Below, one piece after another: positions 47,601 to 58,500 of a DNA stretch of 64,000 bases (the first letter of the stretch is position 1; every line of letters begins with the position of its first letter). This DNA is from Ampullaceana balthica (taxonomy: Eukaryota > Mollusca > Gastropoda > Lymnaeidae). The DNA lies in the NCBI GenBank assembly GCA_944989445.1, contig CALYLW010000016.1:813476-877475 (forward strand), read 5' to 3'. The translations under genes and the position numbers were made by a program. The notes beneath the pieces are model-generated. The model worked only from the letters and a program-made list of their open reading frames with translations, ran no database searches and was not told the origin of the DNA.

Positions 47601-48725
47601 TATTAAGATTCTAATACTTTAAATTAAATTGATTATACTTTCCGACTTGTCTATAACTGTGTTAGACTTGAACGTTCAAAAAAAAATTATTTACAATTTA
47701 ATTCAACATTTCATGGTTGAAACACATTGGATTAAAATTGATTAAATGGATTTATATCTATGTGTATACATAGTTATTGATATCCCATTAAATACAACTA
47801 ACGTTTTCCATTTGATACCGAAAGCTTGTGCAAACTGTGCTGGGGACGGTAGCTGTAAGCAAGACACGGGTTACTGTGATAGTGGCTGTGAATACGGATA
47901 CGTGGGCCCAGCTTGTACAACTCGTAAGTCTAAAACAGAACATTATATTCTACCGGATAAGTAGAAGATATATTCTTAAAAATTTAGTATATGTATTTGA
48001 AAGTTTATTTGGATGAATAGTTTTGAAATTGACACATCTTTATACTAATCCATGTTGTGTTTACCGTTTCAATAAATAAATAATAGCAATCAATTTTTAA
48101 ACACCTTTATTCCAATGCAACCAGCATTTGTAAGAACATTAAGTCCCATGAATTCTATGAATCTTGCAGTTGGTATTAAACATAGTTTGATTTTCTAGAA
48201 ACCTATGTAAAATAATATCATAATATTATAACAAACAAAGTTGAGAGGATAGCTTTGAACAGTCTATGTATTCCTACTAATGTATGTGCAAGGTGAACCA
48301 TTTATAAATTATGTATTCAAAAAGCTTTACTTTCCTGACAATTTTAAAGTGCAAACTTAAGACGTACCTGTACTTTAAAAAATAAAACAATTTAAAACTT
48401 GAGATATAACTGTAAACATGTATTCTTATTTTCATCAATGAACATTTTGATTTTTAAAAATGCTATCTAGCTAAAAAAAATACCGTGTGGTCAATGATTG
48501 CTTTTGAGAAAACCGAGAAAAATACTAAACAATTTTCACAAATACTAATCCCCAGAAGCGGTTTTTGGTTACGAAGCTTCGATAGTCTTTGCCGTCTTAA
48601 TTCCGATATTTGAGGTCACCGGTATTCTGATGATGTCGGCGGCACTCTGGCACGTACACAGACAAGGAAAAACTAAACGTAAACATGTGGGGGAGGACCG
48701 TGGAGAGGATGTTGTAGATATCTGA
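36683..48725 (+). CDS. Receptor gene B: tandem paralogue of gene A, shorter EGF region, internal stop
   Basis: Exons: 36683-36749, 36848-36979, 38206-38385, 39432-39623, 40846-41079, 42101-42306 (stop), 43116-43250, 44687-44824, 45533-45616, 46438-46536, 46809-46907, 47825-47923, 48556-48725 (stop). Phase 1 at all internal junctions, as in A. Exons 1-6 would give a 336-residue secreted EGF plus two-lectin-domain protein. A membrane form must omit exon 6. Exon 8 contains an in-frame TGA, so a full receptor also needs exon 8 skipped (496 residues) or is not made. It lacks counterparts of A's modules 6 to 9 and 11. AATAAA at 48748-48753 is the likely poly(A) signal. This could be a gene with a soluble main product or one becoming a pseudogene. 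Confidence 0.75.
36848..36979 (+). CDS. Gene B exon 2: N-terminal EGF-like module
   Basis: Reads [20 protein letters not shown], then [12 protein letters not shown]. 132 bp as in A. Confidence 0.9.
37288..38102. mobile_element. Large hAT-like non-autonomous element carrying a nested MITE
   Basis: Left end TAGGGCTGCGGAAATAATCG with ATTAATCGAT repeats; right end ATTAATCGTTAACATCCC in inverted orientation. The (TA)n tract begins at its right end. The interior holds the MITE at 37541-37728. No coding capacity. Confidence 0.7.
37541..37728. mobile_element. Nested hAT-type MITE with perfect 8-bp target duplication
   Basis: Inverted termini CAATGTTCCCTCTTAAG and CTTAAAATGAAACATTG; CTACCATG flanks both sides exactly (37533-37540 and 37729-37736). 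Confidence 0.9.
38102..38190. repeat. (TA)n microsatellite before gene B exon 3
   Basis: Uninterrupted TA run ending about 15 bp before the acceptor at 38205. Confidence 0.95.
38206..38385 (+). CDS. Gene B exon 3: first galactose-binding-like domain, N-terminal half
   Basis: Includes [20 protein letters not shown] and [13 protein letters not shown]; 180 bp as in A. Confidence 0.88.
38426..39008. repeat. 24-bp minisatellite (~24 copies) after the gene B exon 3 donor
   Basis: Unit TTTTAATGAAACTCTCTACG then CCAG. Gene A has a single copy of the unit at the same place (about 15165-15195), so the expansion happened in B after duplication. Confidence 0.95.
39432..39623 (+). CDS. Gene B exon 4: first galactose-binding-like domain, C-terminal half
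   Basis: Includes [34 protein letters not shown] and [10 protein letters not shown]; 192 bp as in A. Confidence 0.88.
40015..40275. repeat. 36-bp minisatellite, ~7 copies
   Basis: Unit CTTGTGCACAATCTGGCACG then TTTATAGTTGACTCAT, within intron 4 of gene B, away from either splice site. Confidence 0.9.
40566..40680. repeat. Dispersed repeat also present at 13963-14060
   Basis: Shares the motif TAATAATAAT...TGATAATT...ATAGCNC...CCCAGAA...GGGCTCA with the copy in gene A intron 1. Probably the 3' part of a SINE or LINE. Confidence 0.55.
40846..41079 (+). CDS. Gene B exon 5: F-type-lectin-like domain, N-terminal part
   Basis: Reads [51 protein letters not shown] and SRQDAMG. The RxD of the F-type sugar motif is kept (RQD), unlike gene A (MQD), but the expected His is Gln. 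Confidence 0.88.
41147..41232 (+). pseudogene. Duplicated 3' half of gene B exon 5 with donor
   Basis: The frame reads DPVWNVPLDHEYRFLRVLVH then NRQDAM followed by GTAGGT, copying the end of exon 5 about 90 bp downstream. No acceptor precedes it. It keeps N-R-Q-D, so it was a faithful copy at first. Confidence 0.85.
42101..42306 (+). CDS. Gene B exon 6: end of F-type-lectin-like domain, stop codon
   Basis: Reads [20 protein letters not shown], then [20 protein letters not shown] and ends FYK, TAA 42304-42306. An AATAAA overlaps the stop. No conserved in-phase donor. Confidence 0.78.
42690..42960 (-). pseudogene. Gene B copy of the conserved antisense reading frame
   Basis: Minus-strand frame with VSHLKVYVNHDSSFYLFLTC, VKDDIFCLENQHILKEN and FDTIQHAYVILKR then TGA; an upstream part reads TLLNISLKTESSRCND. 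The two parts are in different frames. Paralogous to 18430-18900. Identity unknown. Confidence 0.35.
43116..43250 (+). CDS. Gene B exon 7: EGF-like module 1
   Basis: Reads [32 protein letters not shown] and NPPYCTE. Donor GTGAGT at 43251. Confidence 0.9.
43212..43925. repeat. Minisatellite (63/66-bp) made from an exon end plus its donor, gene B
   Basis: Same architecture as 19140-20052 in gene A: exon end (TACAGCAATCCTCCCTATTG), donor, start of intron. About 11 units; four contain CATAGAGGAGTGAG in place of CAGAGAGTGAG. The higher-order pattern differs from A, so the arrays expanded separately. Confidence 0.95.
44470..44545. repeat. Short tandem repeat (GACAAAACGACAAA)n
   Basis: Repeats of ACAAAACGACAAAGTG type, followed by the TA tract at 44590-44673. 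Confidence 0.85.
44590..44673. repeat. (TA)n microsatellite before gene B exon 8
   Basis: TA run ending 13 bp before the acceptor of exon 8. Confidence 0.95.
44687..44824 (+). CDS. Gene B exon 8: EGF-like module 2 with in-frame stop
   Basis: Reads [32 protein letters not shown] and DLEFPE, then TGA at 44818-44820 where gene A has TGC (the last cysteine). Splice sites and the rest of the frame are intact, so the stop looks recent. The exon is 138 bp, phase 1-1, hence skippable. Confidence 0.85.
45533..45616 (+). CDS. Gene B exon 9: EGF-like module 3
   Basis: Reads ESYCDNDTKHCYSTCEEAGF, then YGAKCDE; 84 bp, GTAAGC donor. Confidence 0.85.
45880..46080 (-). mobile_element. LINE 3'-end remnant
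   Basis: The minus-strand frame reads VRQWKIWLENLKEWTGMRLN, KLLAATQGRRMWRS and ends PPNDRNGHGTDDDD. The W-x-x-N-L/I-K-E-W-T-G motif and terminal ND-GHGT-DDD run are familiar from C-termini of LINE ORF2. Only about 70 codons remain. Confidence 0.65.
46438..46536 (+). CDS. Gene B exon 10: EGF-like module 4
   Basis: Reads CMHCAGEGYCQRDNGLCING, then CVIGHSGLDCTL; donor GTACGT. Confidence 0.9.
46809..46907 (+). CDS. Gene B exon 11: EGF-like module 5 (intact)
   Basis: Reads CMAECIDRVCNQVTRNC, then TKGCLVGFSGDFCEK. Acceptor CAACAG and donor GTAAGT intact, in contrast with the dead gene A copy at 26003-26101. Confidence 0.9.
47825..47923 (+). CDS. Gene B exon 12: EGF-like module, module 4/10 type
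   Basis: Reads CANCAGDGSCKQDTGYCDSG, then CEYGYVGPACTT; acceptor GAAAG, donor GTAAGT. Confidence 0.85.
48556..48725 (+). CDS. Gene B exon 13: transmembrane segment and cytoplasmic tail
   Basis: After CCCCAG reads AVFGYEASIVFAVLIPIFEV, then TGILMMSAALWHVHRQG and a basic then acidic tail (KTKRKHVGEDRGEDVVDI), TGA 48723-48725. Much more diverged from gene A than the ectodomain exons. No tyrosine in the tail. Confidence 0.82.
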
Positions 48726-48747
48726 AATATAACTTTTATTTTTATGC

Positions 48748-48753
48748 AATAAA
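48748..48753 (+). terminator. Poly(A) signal of gene B
   Basis: AATAAA 23 bases after the stop codon. Confidence 0.6.
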
Positions 48754-50770
48754 TATATTATGAGTTCTTGTAAACAAAATCTTTTTTTTAATGATTTCAT
48801 TTGGATTGTCAGTTTTCTTTTTGTTATAGATTATGCTAAAATAATGTTGAGCAATTCTTATTAAGCTCCTGGCTTTTTTAGTGACGGCTACAACGATGAC
48901 GTAAAGTGGACTTTTATTTTGCTAAATAAGAGTAAAAGACTTAAATGTTTTTTTTAAACTTATTTTTTTGTTGTTTTTTTTTAATTTTTAAAAAAAAATT
49001 ATTTTTAAAACTGAAAGGTGTCCAAACTATTACAATTATTTTCACTTGTATGTGAATTTTGAAAAAAAAAGAATTCATTTGAAAATATAACAATTATATT
49101 TTCTTAAGTTATTTATAATTTACATATAAAGAGTGTAAATTTTTTGCCTCTTCATCTGTCCTCGTGGCTTACGTTTATGTGCAATTCTGTATGGCCAATG
49201 TAATGATCACTAGGGCTTTTAGAAAACGGAATCAATGCAAGAAATATCACTGAAGTCTGATCATAATTTAAGGGCACTAACAGCTCCGCTATAACAGGGT
49301 CACGTGTTGTTAAATTTAAATCACGTGATGTTTATTATTATTATTTCTTGTTCTTGAGTTTTTTTTAAATTTTCTTGTTCATTTGAGACAGTTTCATTCA
49401 TTGCCAGCTTGAATCTAAGATCAGCCATGATGTCATGTGATCAGCCATGATGTAATGTGAATGTATTTAAGTGTCATATATTAAGGGTTCCATTTAAAAA
49501 CTTTTAAAAATGAATTTTGCGCACCTCTGCTTTTTTCGCCTCCCGTAACACAGATTGTGTACCATAACCACTTCGATATTTACTAACCTTTACTTGCACA
49601 GACAACAATGGTCACTCCAGCTAGGAGTGGAAAACCGGATGCAGTCTGTGAATGCTTAGAATAGGAAGCGTTGCAAGTTACATAAAAATAGTTTAAGATC
49701 TTTTTAAAAAAATTGTATTTTTTCAACTATAAAGCAGATGTATGACAATTTATTTAATTAATTAATTTATTTCTTGTGTGGCTATCAAGAGGAATATAAA
49801 ATAATCCATTTATTTAGTTATCAAGATACATTTTTTATTTAAAAAAAAATTACATTTAAATCTCAGAGCAATAGTTTCTAATAGAATTCTAAGCAAATAC
49901 AATAATACAAATTGAAAAATAATTGATTTATATTTAATAATAAAATATCAGTGTAATTAACGTAAAAATATACATTCAATATAAACTATTTGATATTAAT
50001 TTATCAAATTTTTAACACAAATTATGTCCAAATATTCTGTAACAAAATTAAATTGCCAATAAATAAACAATATACTTTTTAGTTTTAAGTGACATATCAG
50101 AAGATACATATTGTGGTAGACATATACCGAGCAATGTTTAGAATAGGTATTACAGAATAGGACTACCATACAGTTTTCACATAGAATACCAGATATTAAA
50201 CGGCGTGTTAAAATTAGAAAACAAAATAGGAAACACAAATATGTAATTATCGGGATGGGACTTTCTTAAAGCTTTGAAAATAAACTACAATATACACTTT
50301 ATACAATGTATTCAATTTAGTTGTACTAATGAATGCATTTGTGTTGTCATATGTCATTTTTCATCAATACAACTTTACATTTCTTTTTTAATCACACAAT
50401 TCGTTTTTTGTATAATTTATTGTGTTTAGAATTGTATTTATTTTAATTTACTTGTCATAGGAAAGATTACATAAAATCATTAACAAATATCAAGTATACA
50501 TTACACACATGATGTCTTCTATTTATCGCTAACCAGTATATACTTTTAAAAAAATTATATCATTTAATATTATTAATATCAGCAACAAACTTTGACATTC
50601 CCATTTGCTAATCGCAGCTAATGCTATATGTATTTGTTAAAAACAGAAATAAATTATCACCAAACAGCAGCAAAATTACGTTATTATTTTCTATTATTTA
50701 TGTCTCTTAGAAATTTTAACTATACTTGATTGTGAGAATAAATCTTTTAGTATATAGCAAATGTCTCTTC
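48754..50770. other. Non-coding stretch
   Basis: Very AT-rich intergenic sequence with no exon or element I can support; separates the tail-to-tail gene B and TNF-like gene. Confidence 0.5.
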
Positions 50771-50773
50771 CTG

Positions 50774-51012
50774 TCGGCTGGATAGCGAAGTCAATAGTGC
50801 GCTCTCCTCACAAGCTGAGGGTCGTGGGATCTAGCCCACGTTAAAGCCACAATAAAAATGTTGTTGAATGAATATTGCTAAGAAGTCCTCCACTGACTTG
50901 GAGAGGAGATGGGCGCCGCCAAGGTCTACCAAGCCCCGAGAAAGCTCTAATGGTAACATTAGAACCCACTACGACCACGAGGTTATGGGACACCCAAAAA
51001 AAATTATTATAT
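50774..51012 (+). mobile_element. tRNA-derived SINE
   Basis: The head GTCGGCTGGATAGCGAAGTC carries an A-box-like motif, followed about 35 bp later by the B-box-like GGGATCTAGCCC. The body includes GGAGATGGGCGCCGCCAAGG and the element ends in an A-rich stretch. The stems do not pair as in a working tRNA. Confidence 0.7.
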
Positions 51013-51413
51013 TTTTTTAACCAAACACTTTATATGCAATATTTTATTTATATACAAATACCTTGAGATTTTCAACGATTGTATTATAAGTTTCATTTTC
51101 TGAAAACATGATATTACCTTAAGGGACACAAATTCTACTCAGAAGGGAATGCTATCTTTAAAACTGTCAATGAAATCATTTACATGGTATCAGAATAAAA
51201 TTGTATTTTCTCTACTTAACATATTAATTCCTTAAAATTGCAAAATTCACCACGGGATGTTGTGTATATATTTTCTGGAATTTTAAACGGTTCAATGGTT
51301 CAACTCATTGTTTTCTTAGCATGAATGTATGGATCGCTAACAACTTAAGTATAATAACATCAATAAAAGAGATGACCTTAAAAATCTTCAGACTTAAAAA
51401 TATATTATGTGTA

Positions 51414-51484
51414 CAGGGTTTCGTCGAGTTACAATGGTGATCCGTTATTAAGAAGCGTCGTAACCCGAATTTCAGTGTAAATTG

Positions 51485-51551
<67 letters not shown>

Positions 51552-51927
51552 TATATAATATAAATATATATACATACATACTGTAAATTACTGCACGTAT
51601 AGTGCTATTAAAAATGTAACAGTTACAATTTCTTACCACATGAAAAAAAAAGTTTAAAAAAAAAGATAAAACACGTGTGAGAGAGAGAGATAGAGAGAGA
51701 AAGTCACGGTGTAAACAACCAAAATGGCGTATGTAATGACAGTTAATTACATAATAAAAAGTATTTCAAAAGAGTTAATAATTTCTTACGGTTAGGGGGG
51801 AACAAAAGAAAACGATAAAAAAGACGTAATGACGCGTAATATGATTTTTTAAAATATTTTTATAGGGGGCGCGTTACTAATCATGAAACAGCGTAATTCG
51901 GGACCGTCGTAACCCGAGGACTCCCTG
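51414..51927. mobile_element. pogo/Tigger-like non-autonomous Tc1/mariner element
   Basis: Left end CAGGGTTTCGTCGAGTTAC and right end GTAACCCGAGGACTCCCTG are diverged inverted repeats with flanking TA dinucleotides. The interior has a (TA)n tract (51490-51560) and a GA run. CGTCGTAACCCGA occurs at both ends. No transposase frame. Confidence 0.75.
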
Positions 51928-52436
51928 TAGTTTAATTTTTTAAAAATGTGTTTAATGTTCACTGAACACGTCATTACTTAAAATAGCTAAAGCATTTAAA
52001 TAAACAAAACAACACAATAATATTTAGTTATGAAAATGTAAAGCTTCGTAAATTTCATTTCACACGGGTAAAACAAAAGATATAATTTTCTTATCTAAAA
52101 TTATAATAATATTTATAACATAATAAATAAACAGAAAATTTTGATTAGCCTCAACGGGTACAGTATATTTGCACGGCTCATACCTCATGGAAAAGAAACC
52201 TCTACTTTCGAAACACTTTTCAAACAGACGTATTATATTTTTCCTGACATCAGCTAGGGAAACAAAAAGGCGCAGGGATTTAAGTCACACAAGCCCCTCA
52301 TAGTCGTGACCTGTTAACGCTGCGTCAATTTTGTTTTTATAAGAATGCAGGATGCAAGAATCGTCTGTATTGTTAAGTTTAAAATTTAAAAAAATATGTT
52401 AAAATGTTAAATAACTTAATGTACAATTCAATAGGT

Positions 52437-52552
52437 TTATGATTTTAACATTATCATCCCCATGTACATGTCTTCCCTCTGTGACTCCACAGCTTCACGT
52501 TCAGAAACACAAACTTGAATTTTGTCCCCGGATTGGAGGAAGAAAACACCAC
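52437..52552 (-). CDS. TNF-like gene, last exon
   Basis: After TTACAG reads GVFFLQSGDKIQVCVSEREA, then SQREDMYMGMIMLKS, TAA. Carries the last three beta strands of the TNF fold. Confidence 0.85.
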
Positions 52553-55500
52553 CTGTAAAAAGAAAAAATCACAAATAATTAGCAATATGACCTGCTTAAT
52601 TTTATCGATGTAGTTCTCAATTATACTTCAATCTTTTCAATTTTTAGCGTGACGTTTAACACCCCGACATTTCTAAAAGGACTTTAAGAAAATATTAAAA
52701 AACGTGATTTATGAAACTGAACCAATTTGAAATTTAATTGTTTTCGACCAGCCTCACTTTCAACAACCCCTACAGAAATTAGAGTAGCTTATGACCCATA
52801 ACATAATTCTCTACTTTATAGGACTTTCTCTTCATTTTCTTCTTTTAGATAACTTATGAATATGTCCGGTTAAAAAACAAAATTGCGCATACTGCACGTT
52901 TAAGCCCTCCCATCAAGACACAGACATAGACACTAGTATGATAGTCAAACCCTTTTGGGCCTTTTTATACAATTTTAAACATATTTGAGGGCACATAAGA
53001 TTTAAATAATGGTATAGAAATATTTTTCGTAGTTGCTATTTAAAATCAAAATAAGTATTGTTTTTCGAAACATTAAGCGTCCCCGTATCAAGTTTTCTTT
53101 ATTTTGAAAATTCCAAACGTCATATTTAACTATCTAATTATAATATAATTGTGCGTTTCTGTTTTCTTACAAAAAATATTTCCATATAAAAGTGTGAGCT
53201 ATTGAATCACATTTAAGGATGTAAGACTTTACCAGTGAAAGAAGTGTCTTGAGACTGTATACAATCCTGACATGGTGTGTGGACAGATCGCAATAGGACA
53301 CCCGTCTGCATGGGATTGTTGGGACTAATCCGGTGCAGGTAATGATATAAAGTCTTTAAAAAAACGTAAAGTAAATTGAACTTTATTATAGCACATGTTG
53401 TTTGTTGTCAAAGTTGAATAAATTATTTGAATTTTAAAGCGTGTATTTACACTCCCTACAATTTATATTTCACCTTGAATGAAATGAAACTAAATGAAAA
53501 CGAATATTTTACGGCCTTAAAATTATGATGCTCTTTTTCTATAGAATGGAAGTTTAGAAATGTTTGAAATGAAAAGTCTTAAATATATTGTGACAAAGTA
53601 GCATCACAAAAAATAAAAATTAAAAAAATTGTTGATTACGGGGCAAAAAAAAATCATCAAGAAAAATACTTTAAAAAATTATATTAAATAGTACACACGT
53701 TTTTAAACTTATATTTCATTTTTAACGCAATAAAAGTATGATTAATACTTACTTTTTCAGCTGGTTTAGCACGCATGAGTTTTACACTCGAATACACATA
53801 GTAGAGACCTTGAAGGAAAAGAAAAACATTTTTGTACTTTTAAATTAACTAATGTTATTCTTAATAAATCAGTTAATTATGCCGATCAAAATATAATCAA
53901 CACATACAAATTAACTCAATTAAAATGAATGTTTCATTTGCGATTAAACAAAAGTATATTGCATTTTGTTTTGCTTTATTTATATTACATTTGAAAAATA
54001 AAAATAAATAATTAATTAATACTCCCTCAACATTGACTAATATATAAACTTTAGTGAGAAGTATTTAGGATTTTTTAAAATTTATTTGTTTATTTTTAAT
54101 TTTTTTTAATTCACTGTCTCATTTAATAAAAGCCTAAGTATCGAGACACACACAAAGTAAAAAAAAATACAATGCACTACAATACCCGTGTACTTGACAA
54201 CAAATCCGTTTGTTGTAATATCTACTCCACGAACAAGTTCTAAAGATGGATCGTGTGATGTTGTGTTCAAAGTCAGAGGAAAATGTTCTTCTAAATTTTA
54301 AACATAGAAAAAGCACATCTAAATTAAACGATTACGTCATGTTATGATAAAGGAAACGAATTATGTTCACTAGTTTTGTTCATGGTTGAAATTCATTAAC
54401 TTTTTCCTATGAGTATTCAAGAAATTTTATAGCGTCCTTTTTGTGTTAAATTTGTTTTGGATAAACATGAAATTTGACACACAAAGAGCATACCGCAAAT
54501 ATAAGAACGTTTGCTGTCATTTTACTGGTTTTACGATGAACTCATTACACAAATTTAACAATATTAACATTGCTATTTCAAATATTAACTGAATAATATA
54601 AAGATATTGGAGCGGCAATAAAGAGAGAAATCATTTTTATAAGTTATCGTCGTTCAGTAACCAAGCTTAGTTAATTCCACTAAATGTGAGTAAAATGACA
54701 AAACAAAATATCCTTATATAATAAAAGGCTAAGTTCTGTTCCGTCATCTATAGCGATTGGTCCCTCAAACACACATGACTCCTACAGCCAATCATATCAA
54801 ATTTACGCGGACGTTCAAAACGAGTTATTTTTGGTGCAGTATTTCTTCCAAGACTTTATTTTGAGTTATGCGCGTTGGGATTTATGGTCAAAAGCTCTAT
54901 TTTTACGAGTTATTTATTTTAACGATAACGAATAGACTTTTTGAGGTGATGCACATGTATGCCGGTCGAGACGGCTGTTGTAGGGGAGTTACAACATGCC
55001 AACGTAATGTGGCGGAACGTCCTTGGACGGGCTTTGTTGCTCGTTTTAAATAAAGCGGTAAGCGTATCCCGGAATAAGGTTTGGCGAAAAATTATTCACA
55101 TGATAATCCCCGTGCCAACTACACAAAGGCGTATATATATTTTAAATCTTCACTAATAAAGAAATTAAATTATTAATTAAAATGATCTTGAAAACAAAAG
55201 TAAAAACATATCATTTGTTAAACAGGCGTATAAAAGTTATGGCAGGACCGAAAGGTTAGGACGATAATTGTTGAAGAAACAAGTTTCATTGCGATTGGAA
55301 AAAGTAACGTAAACATAGAAGATGTAAAAGACAATTGTTAAATTTTAAATTTTTAGTTTTTCACGAAATCATTCCCAAATTGCATGTCAATAAGTTTGAC
55401 ATAATTAGCTTAGAGACTTAGAAGTATTGTGGAAATTTTAGTTGGTGAAATATCGTTATCAGAAAACTTTGTCTATCATATTAGAAAGGTGAATATTTGA

Positions 55501-58500
55501 GGATTACCAACTGCGATTATGTTATGTAATAATTAATGAATGTTATAATACAGATAGCCCTTCTGATCATTGGCATAGGAAATCAATGTTTCTATAATTA
55601 ACATTTTAACGCGTCAGATCATTCATTAATTATACATTATTTAAAAAAAAAGTGTTAACGGCTTTTTAATTCTTTCAATTGGTCGTCTGATAAAAACATA
55701 AAGTAAGCATAGGATGCAATAGTGTTCTGTACAGAATGAGCGTCTTAAATGTTTAACATAAGATAATTCCAACATTACATGAACGTATATTTAACACTAA
55801 CTTCTTTCTGTAGAACTGTGTTCAGGTAAAAGCTGCTTGTGTGCAGAGACGGGTGTTGTATGGGGCACATCGTTCTGACTGACAGCTGTGTGTTCGATGA
55901 TATTTGATTGACAGTGGAATACGAGAAAATTAAATTGAAAGGAAACATTAAAATGTCTCTTATTTCAATAATTTATAATTATCTTCTTTGTTTAAAAATA
56001 TACTCTTTCAAATATCAGGAAATAAAAATGGAAGTCAGTACAATTAAGGAATATTTAATTATATATTTCTCTACTTGAGGAATGGGGTAATGGTAGCTAA
56101 GCTATTGTCTCTTTAAAAATACTTATCGGTACAAAAAACCAAAATAAAAGGAAATAAAAAAATTGGATCTTAACAAAACTTGCCTTTTTTAGCATTGGCA
56201 GACTGCATCAGCTGAAATATTTTGTAAGACTTTTAAAAAAAAACAACTAATATTCATTGAATTGGCATACAATATTTGAGATTTGTTTTTTTTTGTTTAG
56301 GTAGTTTCTGGTACTTCGCTCATTTAAAATGAAAAATAAAAGTTTGAAAATATTTTAATGCTCGCATTCATTTTCTAATCAATTATATCATATACTTTTG
56401 AATTCTGTAAAAATAAATGTTCATAGAAAACACTAGTTTTAAACCTTTAATATCTTTTTATCGCAGTTAAAATATATTAAGTGGTAGAACTACATTTTCT
56501 CTGTCTAAATCGATTTTTTAAAAATTATTTTCAAAATGTTTTTCCTCTTTTTTTTGGTAAATTTATTTTCTAATTAGCCCCGCGAGTCAGTGCGACCCAT
56601 CCTTGACTTTGTCGGCGCTGTGGTATTTAAAAAAAACAACAACAAAAAACCTTAAAAAAACATGCATTAAAAAAATAAAACATACAAAAGACAATAAAGC
56701 TGTCAAGTGGTCATGGTTCTCAACACAACACTCGCTGTTGTGGTCATCTATCTTTTGTCTGGTCAAGTTGTTCAACATCTTCAGCAGTGGGTTGTTTTTT
56801 GGATGTTGGTCAGGGTAATCTCCAAACAAGGAGCACTTTAAACAAAACCTTACAAACGGATATGTCGGTGGAGATTCCTCTTTCTGATTAGAGAGTTTGA
56901 AATTTTTAATTGAATGAAAATAATTTATTTATATTGGTCAACTTGCAAGTATAACATATATGATGTAAATATATCGTTGTAGATAATGTAAAATGCATCC
57001 AAAACATAGAGGGAGGGAGGGAGGGAGTCCGTTTTAAAAACATAAAGTTACAGAGAAAACAAATGGAAAATGTAAAGGATAGAGAAAGAGATATTATCTT
57101 CAAGATCTATAAAATATTTTTAGTGTGTATGCATGATTTTGTAAATATCATACAAGATTGTAAGACTTTAAGTGTGTTAAAATGAAAATTTAATTTTATT
57201 GTATTTTTATGATCCTAATTATTCTCTTAAACTAACAATTATGATTAGATGCATGTTTTTCTAGGTTTATTATTAAAAGATTTAACTTATATGAACTAAG
57301 TCAACTCACCACTAAAGTTTCATTGACATTGAGGAACACTAACACAATGGCTATCAAGGCTAAAACCAATGCGAAGAAAGATAAGCAAATCTGCGAAATC
57401 CTGAAAAATAATTTAAATTAAATTATATTTTGAAAATGATAATGAACATTTTAGTAATATATATTTTAGACACATATTTAATAACTATATATGAAATTCT
57501 TGAAACTTTCTCAAATATAACGGTTCACAATAGTACTCAAGCCGAATTAACACACTCCAAAGCAGATTAATTCCATTGTTTTTCTTGATACTTCTGGATT
57601 TGGTGAAAATTTTAAAAATGGTGTTAACATATGTTCATTTGATACGTAATTTTGATGAAATGATTTTCTAGCATTATCTTATCTATTATAAAGGCTCAAT
57701 CGATACAGAAGATTACTGCGTCTACGCTAATCCATGGCTTATGTCTAGTCTTGCATTTTTATTAGAGTTTAAAATGTTGATAGTGTGTTTATATGCCTGG
57801 TTTGATCAGGCAAACCATTACACGCCCGAAACCCAGACGAGAAGAAGGAGAAATTGTTATATTTGTTTTTGCATACGGCATAAGAATTATTTTTTATCCC
57901 TACATTTATCTAATGGTGGTATTAGATTATATTTGCGTTGTATTTCCAAGTAATACTGAATTGTCGATGTTGTATTACTGCTCTGCTATTTATTATTCTA
58001 TTTTCTAGTGTTTCTAGGTTTATGAATTAACCAATGCTTATAGTATTCAAAATTTTGATTATCTCCAGTAATGAATTTTGGAGTTTAAAAAAAAATCCTT
58101 TATATTAACTCGTGGCGTCTGGTTGCTTGATTGCGTGACGAAAAAATTGTGGATCGATTTTTAATCTACATCCTCGTATGCTAGCAAGCCAAAAATTTGC
58201 AGGCATGCTCGTGATAAAAATGATCTATCAAAATTTCAGATCGATCGAATGTACTGTAATTAAATTAATGAATTTTTAGAGTATCTCTATTTATCTCTAT
58301 GTAGCATATTAATTTTTGTGCTAAAGTGTCGCGGTGACCATTATATTGAACAACCTTTTTAATACTTTCCTGTCGCGCGGTGCTGTGCGTATTGTATTGA
58401 CGATAATTTTAAAAAATATATCCCCGATCTGTAAATGTAAATGTTAGTGATTGCTAGTATGTATCGCGGTGCACACTATATTAAAAATGTTTTAATAACC

